Shown in pieces: positions 40,228-44,539 of a stretch of DNA of 44,539 nt; within the stretch, counting starts at the first letter, position 1; the number at the start of each line of letters is the position of its first letter. A program made the position numbers and the translations under genes. This DNA is from Sphingobium sp. YR768 (GTDB lineage Bacteria; Pseudomonadota; Alphaproteobacteria; Sphingomonadales; Sphingomonadaceae): contig NZ_FOGE01000034.1 in the NCBI RefSeq assembly GCF_900111125.1, positions 1-44,539 of the forward strand, in the 5' to 3' direction. Below the pieces are notes generated by a model, which did no database searches, was not told the DNA's origin, and saw only the letters and a list, made by a program, of their open reading frames with translations.

Positions 40228-40761
40228 ATGATGGACGACCGGCACGACATGGAAGCGGACCTGCGGGCGATGCGCCGCTATGCACGCGTCCTGGCCCGTG
40301 ACGATGTGGATGCCGACGATGTCGTGCAGGACGCCCTGCTCCGCGCGATCGAGCGCAAGGCGACCTATCAGCCCGAACGCAGCCGCACCCGGTGGCTGCT
40401 GGCGATCGTCCATAATGTCTTCGTGTCGGGCAAGCGGCGACAGGCGGCCGAAGCCCGGCGCAACGACCGTTTTGCCGAGAGTCTGACGTCCAGCATCGAT
40501 CCGCAGCAGGAGGAGCATGTCCGACTGGCGGAGATTGCGCGGGGCTTTGCTGCCCTGCCCGACGCCCAGCGCGCCGTGCTGCACCTCACCGCGATCGAGG
40601 GGATGAGTTATCAACAGGCGGCCGACGTGCTGAGCGTGCCGATCGGCACGGTGATGTCGCGCCTGTCGCGGGCACGCGCCGCGCTGCGCGAAGAGAGTGG
40701 GCCATCTTCGAAGACGTTAGCGCCGCGCCTGCGGATTGTGGGAGGACAAGATGACCAATGA
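40228..40761 (+). CDS. ECF-family RNA polymerase sigma factor
   Basis: 177 aa. Region 2 (about 10-75): DDVDADDVVQDALLRAIERK and RTRWLLAIVHNVFVSGKRR. Region 4 (about 105-160): LPDAQRAVLHLTAIEGMSYQ, QAADVLSVPIGTVMSRLSRA and RAALREE, the -35 binding helix-turn-helix. There is no region 3, so it is an extracytoplasmic-function sigma. The start is ATG at 40228 (Met-Met-Asp). It overlaps the anti-sigma gene by 11 bases, so amounts are coupled. It is probably released by an envelope or oxidative signal and may transcribe its own operon; the promoter motif was not found. Confidence 0.93.
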   Translation: MMDDRHDMEADLRAMRRYARVLARDDVDADDVVQDALLRAIERKATYQPERSRTRWLLAIVHNVFVSGKRRQAAEARRNDRFAESLTSSIDPQQEEHVRLAEIARGFAALPDAQRAVLHLTAIEGMSYQQAADVLSVPIGTVMSRLSRARAALREESGPSSKTLAPRLRIVGGQDDQ

Positions 40762-41476
40762 CGTGAACGCGCTGGAGATCGACGCCTATGTCGATGATCA
40801 GCTGGACCTGCCCCGCCGCTTCGTGGTGGAAACCCATCTGTCCCGCCATCCCGATCAGGCGGCGCAGGTCATGGCCGACCTGTCGACCCGCAGCGCGCTG
40901 CGCCTGATGACCCCGCAGCCGGACAGCCCGCCCCAAGCGATGCTCGACAGCGCCGCCCGGTTGAAGGCGATGCCTGCCGGGCCCCGATGGCGCCGGTCCC
41001 TGCCTCTGGTCGCCCCGCTCGCGGCCGCCGCCGGTCTGGCAATGGTCTTCCTGCGCCCCTCCGGCCCACCCGACTATGTCGACTATGCAGTCAATTCGCA
41101 CCGCATCGCCATGATGCGCGCCGCCATGGTGTCGCAGGTGGAAACGCCCAAATATGACGCCCGCGAAATCGCCTTCAATACCAAGATCGCCATGCCGCAT
41201 CTGCCCGACAACTGGCGCGTGACCGACGTGCAGCTTTTCCCCACCGAACGCGGCCCGGCGCTGGTGATCGCGGTGAAAACGGAAGGAGGACAGAATTTCT
41301 CGCTCTTTGCGCTCCGTGATCGCAGCCGCGCGCCCGAGCGGCCCGACGCGGTGCAGGAAGGGGCGGAATCGGTCGCCTATTGGCGGCGCGGCGACATGTC
41401 CTATGCCCTGACCGGCAGCGGCGAGCCGCGTCTGATGGACGCCACGGCGGAGGCATTGACGCGCGACTGGTCCTGA
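40751..41476 (+). CDS. Membrane anti-sigma factor, zinc-ligand-less
   Basis: 241 aa from the ATG at 40751, with GGAGG 5 bases upstream inside the sigma gene. A TTG at 40736 is a less likely start. The N-terminal sigma-binding helices include NALEIDAYVDDQLDLPRRF and ETHLSRHPDQAAQVMADL, the place of the HxxxCxxC zinc motif of ZAS proteins. His29 is kept, but the Cys residues are His33 and Gln36. One TM segment (about 84-101, LPLVAPLAAAAGLAMVFL) leads to a periplasmic domain of 140 residues with no cysteines. So it probably does not respond to thiol oxidation through a zinc site. Confidence 0.88.
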   Translation: MTNDVNALEIDAYVDDQLDLPRRFVVETHLSRHPDQAAQVMADLSTRSALRLMTPQPDSPPQAMLDSAARLKAMPAGPRWRRSLPLVAPLAAAAGLAMVFLRPSGPPDYVDYAVNSHRIAMMRAAMVSQVETPKYDAREIAFNTKIAMPHLPDNWRVTDVQLFPTERGPALVIAVKTEGGQNFSLFALRDRSRAPERPDAVQEGAESVAYWRRGDMSYALTGSGEPRLMDATAEALTRDWS

Positions 41477-41516
41477 AGGCTGGAGGGGGCGCTCTTTACC
41501 CGCTATCCCCTCCCCC

Positions 41517-44300
41517 ATGACCCAGAATCATCTCTATCTCGTCGACGGCAGCGGCTATATCTTCCGCGCCTATCATCAGCTTCCCCCGCTCACCAACCAG
41601 CATGGCCAGCCGGTCGGCGCGGTCTATGGCTATACGACGATGCTGTGGAAGCTGGCGGAGGAACTGGGTAAAGCGGAAGGCCCCACCCATCTGGCCGTGG
41701 TGCTGGACAAGGGATCGCACACCTTCCGCAACGACATGTACGACCAGTATAAGGCGAACCGTCCGCCCGCGCCGGAGGATCTGGTCCCGCAATTCCCGAT
41801 GATCCGCGACGCGACCCGCGCCTTCTCCCTGCCGTGCATCGAGGAAGCGGGGTTCGAGGCCGACGACATCATCGCGAGTTACACGCAGGCCGCCGTGCGC
41901 GCGGGATGGCATGTCACCATCGTCAGCTCCGACAAGGATCTGATGCAGCTGATCCAGCCCGGCGTCGACATGTACGACACGATGAAGAATGAGCGGCGCG
42001 GCGCGGACTATGTGGTCGGCAAGTTCGGCGTGCAGCCCGAGCAGTTGGGCGACGTCCTCGCGCTGATGGGCGACAGCGTGGATAACGTCCCCGGCATCCC
42101 CGGCATCGGTCCCAAGACGGCGGCCAAGCTGATCACCGAATATGGATCGCTGGAGGCCGCGCTGGAGGCTGCTCCTTCGATGAAGAAGTCGAAGATGCAG
42201 GAAAACCTGATCGCCCATGCCGACATGGCCCGGCTGTCGCGGCGGCTGGTGGCGCTGCATGACAGCATGGACCTGCCCGAACCGCTGGACGATCTGACGC
42301 TCAAGGGCATTCCCAAGGAGCCTTTGCAGGAATTTTTGTCGCACCACGGCTTCAAGACATTGCTCAACCGCCTCGGCGGGCCAGCCGCTGCCGCCCCGGT
42401 AGCAGCGACCGCGACGGCCAGCGCACCTGCGGCCCCCACCGCACCGGCGCCTGCGGAAGAACCGGCGATCGATCGCAGCCTCTATGAAACCGTCGTGACG
42501 GAGGAGGCGCTCGACCGCTGGATCGCCGCCGCCTATGCCGAGGGGCTGGTGGCGGTCGATACCGAGACGGACATGCTCGACGCCATATCCTGCCAGCTGG
42601 TCGGCGTCAGCCTGGCCACCGGCCCCAACAAGGCCTGCTACATCCCGGTCGGCCATGGCGGCACCGACATGTTCGCCGAACGCCCCGAGCAGCTCGACAA
42701 GGCGCTGGTCATCGCCAAGCTGAAGCCGTTGCTGGAGGATGACTCCATCCTCAAGATCGGCCAGAATCTGAAATATGACCTGACCGTGCTCCGCCGTCAC
42801 GGTATCGAGATCGCACCCTATGATGACACGATCGTCATGAGCTTCGACCTGGATGCAGGGCAATCGCTGGCTGGTCATGGCATGGACGAGGCGGCGAAGA
42901 CCCACCTCAATCATACATGTATAAGCTTCAAGGAGGTGGTCGGCACCGGCAAGAGCCAGATCAGCTTCGCCGAAGTCCCCCTGCCCCGCGCCACTGAATA
43001 TGCGGCCGAGGATGCCGATGTGACGCTGCGCCTGTGGAAGCGGTTCAAGACGCGCGTCGCCAACGAGGGCGTAAACCGCGTCTATGAACTGGTCGACCGG
43101 CCGCTGGTCGGCGTGATCGCAGGCATGGAGCATCAGGGGATCAAGGTCGATCGCGAGCATCTGTCCCGCCTGTCGGCCGAATTCACCGCCGGCATCGCCG
43201 CGCTGGAAACCGAGATTCACGAGATTGCAGGGCAACCCTTCGCCATAGGCTCCACCCAGCAACTGGGCGCGATCCTGTTCGACAAGATGGGGTATAAGGG
43301 TGGGAAGAAGGGCAAGTCGGGCGCCTACTCCACCGACGTCACCATCCTGGAGCAGTTGGCCGCCCAAGGCGCGCCGATCGCCGGCAAAGTGCTGGAATGG
43401 CGGCAGCTATCGAAGCTGAAGTCCACTTACACCGACGCGCTTCAGGCGCAGATCAACAAGGATACAGGCCGCGTCCACACCAGCTATTCGCTGACCGGCG
43501 CGCAGACCGGTCGCCTGTCCTCGACCGATCCGAACCTCCAGAATATCCCGATCCGCACCGAAGTCGGCCGGCAGATCCGCCATGCCTTCATCGCGGAACC
43601 GGGCAATGTCATCCTGGCGGCGGACTATAGCCAGATCGAACTGCGGCTGGCGGCCCACATGGCCGACGTGCCTGCACTGAAGGAAGCCTTCGCCAATGGC
43701 GAGGACATTCACGCCGCCACCGCGACGCAGCTCTTCGGCGAGGTCAATCGCGACACGCGCGGCCGGGCGAAGACGATCAACTTCGCCATCCTCTACGGCA
43801 TTTCGCGCTGGGGGCTGGCCGGTCGGCTGGAGATCAGCGCGGACGAGGCGCAGGACATGATCAGCCGCTATTATGAGCGCTTCCCCGGCATCAGCATCTA
43901 TATCAACGAAACGATCGAGAAGGCCCGCGAGCGTGGCTATACCGAAACGCTGTTCGGCCGGAAAACCTGGTTCCCGCGCATAAAAGCATCGGTCCAGCAC
44001 GAACGGCAGGGCGCCGAACGCGCCGCGATCAACGCGCCGATTCAGGGGACCAGCGCCGACATCATCAAACGGGCGATGGCGCGCATGGGACCGGCGCTGG
44101 AGGCGGCGGCCCTGCCCAACGTCAGGATGCTGCTGCAAGTGCATGACGAACTGGTGTTCGAACTGCCCGAAGGCGACGTGGAAGCGGCCAGCGCGGTCAT
44201 CCGGCAGGTGATGGAGAGCGCGGCCGAGCCGATCGTGAAGCTGAGCGTCCCGCTCGGCGTGGAGATTGGCACGGGGCCGAGTTGGGGCGCGGCGCATTGA
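41517..44300 (+). CDS. polA: DNA polymerase I
   Basis: 927 aa, as in E. coli (928). Domains: 5'-3' nuclease 1-280 with LYLVDGSGYIFRAYHQLPPL, DDIIASYTQ and GDSVDNVPGIPGIGPKTAAK; an Ala/Pro linker (about 283-315); 3'-5' exonuclease about 325-520 with Asp348 and Glu350 in VAVDTETDM; polymerase from about 540, with motif A YSQIELRLAAHMA (Asp703), motif B KTINFAILYG (Lys752, Phe756) and motif C LLQVHDELVFE (Asp877). All three activities should be intact, and proofreading Asp/Glu are kept, unlike in some relatives. It functions in Okazaki maturation and repair. It starts 40 bases after the anti-sigma gene, so it may share that transcript. Confidence 0.97.
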   Translation: MTQNHLYLVDGSGYIFRAYHQLPPLTNQHGQPVGAVYGYTTMLWKLAEELGKAEGPTHLAVVLDKGSHTFRNDMYDQYKANRPPAPEDLVPQFPMIRDATRAFSLPCIEEAGFEADDIIASYTQAAVRAGWHVTIVSSDKDLMQLIQPGVDMYDTMKNERRGADYVVGKFGVQPEQLGDVLALMGDSVDNVPGIPGIGPKTAAKLITEYGSLEAALEAAPSMKKSKMQENLIAHADMARLSRRLVALHDSMDLPEPLDDLTLKGIPKEPLQEFLSHHGFKTLLNRLGGPAAAAPVAATATASAPAAPTAPAPAEEPAIDRSLYETVVTEEALDRWIAAAYAEGLVAVDTETDMLDAISCQLVGVSLATGPNKACYIPVGHGGTDMFAERPEQLDKALVIAKLKPLLEDDSILKIGQNLKYDLTVLRRHGIEIAPYDDTIVMSFDLDAGQSLAGHGMDEAAKTHLNHTCISFKEVVGTGKSQISFAEVPLPRATEYAAEDADVTLRLWKRFKTRVANEGVNRVYELVDRPLVGVIAGMEHQGIKVDREHLSRLSAEFTAGIAALETEIHEIAGQPFAIGSTQQLGAILFDKMGYKGGKKGKSGAYSTDVTILEQLAAQGAPIAGKVLEWRQLSKLKSTYTDALQAQINKDTGRVHTSYSLTGAQTGRLSSTDPNLQNIPIRTEVGRQIRHAFIAEPGNVILAADYSQIELRLAAHMADVPALKEAFANGEDIHAATATQLFGEVNRDTRGRAKTINFAILYGISRWGLAGRLEISADEAQDMISRYYERFPGISIYINETIEKARERGYTETLFGRKTWFPRIKASVQHERQGAERAAINAPIQGTSADIIKRAMARMGPALEAAALPNVRMLLQVHDELVFELPEGDVEAASAVIRQVMESAAEPIVKLSVPLGVEIGTGPSWGAAH

Positions 44301-44444
44301 AGTCGCCATTTGAAGAGCTTCAGATCGACGCTGCGCTTATTTGCGAATTTATAGCTGCGTTCATGCGCTTCGAATATGCAATGAAAGCAACTATCTATTG
44401 TAAAAAGGGCAGCTAAGATAACGCAGAGCCGAACTGGAAAGATT
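44297..44444 (+). pseudogene. Decayed, element-truncated gene after polA
   Basis: A frame overlapping the polA stop (TTG 44297, or ATG 44363) reads SPFEELQIDAALICEFIAAF then RFEYAMKATIYCKKGS to TAA at 44414-44416. It then continues in the same frame with DNAEPNWKDLE before the terminal repeat at 44445 cuts it. The spacing F-x-x-F..RFEYALK..AEPxW recalls a family of uncharacterised proteins known to me only by pattern. Loss of function by both a nonsense codon and insertion is inferred. The DNA is AT-richer than polA. Confidence 0.5.
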
Positions 44445-44538
44445 TAGAGTCGGATGACATCAGATTGATCCGTATCCGGAATTGATGAGATATTTGCGGC
44501 ATTCTGCGGGACTGAAAGCATCGAGCAGCGATCCGATG
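44445..44538. repeat. Right copy of 94-bp terminal inverted repeat (probable IS end)
   Basis: This is the exact reverse complement of 1-94. The junction with the broken gene is GATTTA|GAGTC, again at a TA. A frame from ATG at 44485 (MRYLRHSAGLKASSSDP) runs open to the window end and may be the start of a transposase, without further support. Confidence 0.75.
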
Positions 44539-44539
44539 C

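Noticed and set aside
1..44539. Composite transposon bounded by the terminal repeats
   Set aside because: The interior is housekeeping genes with host-like composition and normal operon order, so mobilisation as a unit is improbable.

Overview
The window is GC-rich chromosomal DNA from an alphaproteobacterium, most probably a member of the Sphingomonadaceae (Sphingobium/Sphingomonas-like). The grounds are an F1-ATPase zeta-subunit homologue, an HdaA-type DnaA regulator beside polyphosphate genes, and very frequent intergenic palindromes built on sequences such as CGTTCGGGCTGAGCCTGTCG. I saw no rRNA, tRNA or CRISPR. Bases 1-94 and 44445-44538 are a perfect 94-bp inverted repeat, so the window is bounded on both sides by the same repeated element, probably the end of an insertion sequence.

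Layout. 0.2-9.8 kb: FMN-dependent monooxygenase, a 56-aa protein, typA, a Tat-exported PLP enzyme, an S10 carboxypeptidase, and a PepSY protein-response regulator-histidine kinase cluster. 9.9-14.1 kb: a GST, then leuC-(37-aa peptide)-leuD, the ATPase zeta subunit, bolA and grxD. This groups a 4Fe-4S dehydratase with two Fe-S trafficking proteins. 14.1-19.7 kb: a small membrane-protein gene broken by an in-frame TAG, a CorC/HlyC-type CBS protein, an OmpA-like lipoprotein, and a tightly overlapped minus-strand operon yggT-DUF167-folD-NTF2-like-MarC.

19.8-28.1 kb: GNAT acetyltransferase, argB, a queuosine-precursor transporter, and a minus-strand operon DUF2066 protein-hdaA-ppk-ppx that links replication control to polyphosphate metabolism. 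28.3-34.3 kb: purM, a purN fused to a YjbR/MmcQ-like domain, an AT-rich foreign gene with a HEPN-like RX4H motif, a lone ABC ATPase, a DUF559 endonuclease-like gene enclosed in nested palindromes, and nadB.

34.4-44.5 kb: a Tat-signal alpha/beta hydrolase with a possible coupled leader peptide, a class A beta-lactamase-like lipoprotein, an outer-membrane channel-like protein, a FUSC transporter, then glycosyltransferase-ECF sigma-anti-sigma-polA. After polA lies a decayed gene cut by the terminal repeat.

Most of the content is core metabolism and envelope biology. The unusual signals are the palindrome-caged DUF559 gene and its apparently empty relative at 20.3 kb, the peptide embedded between leuC and leuD, the PurN fusion, the two broken small genes, and the inverted element ends.
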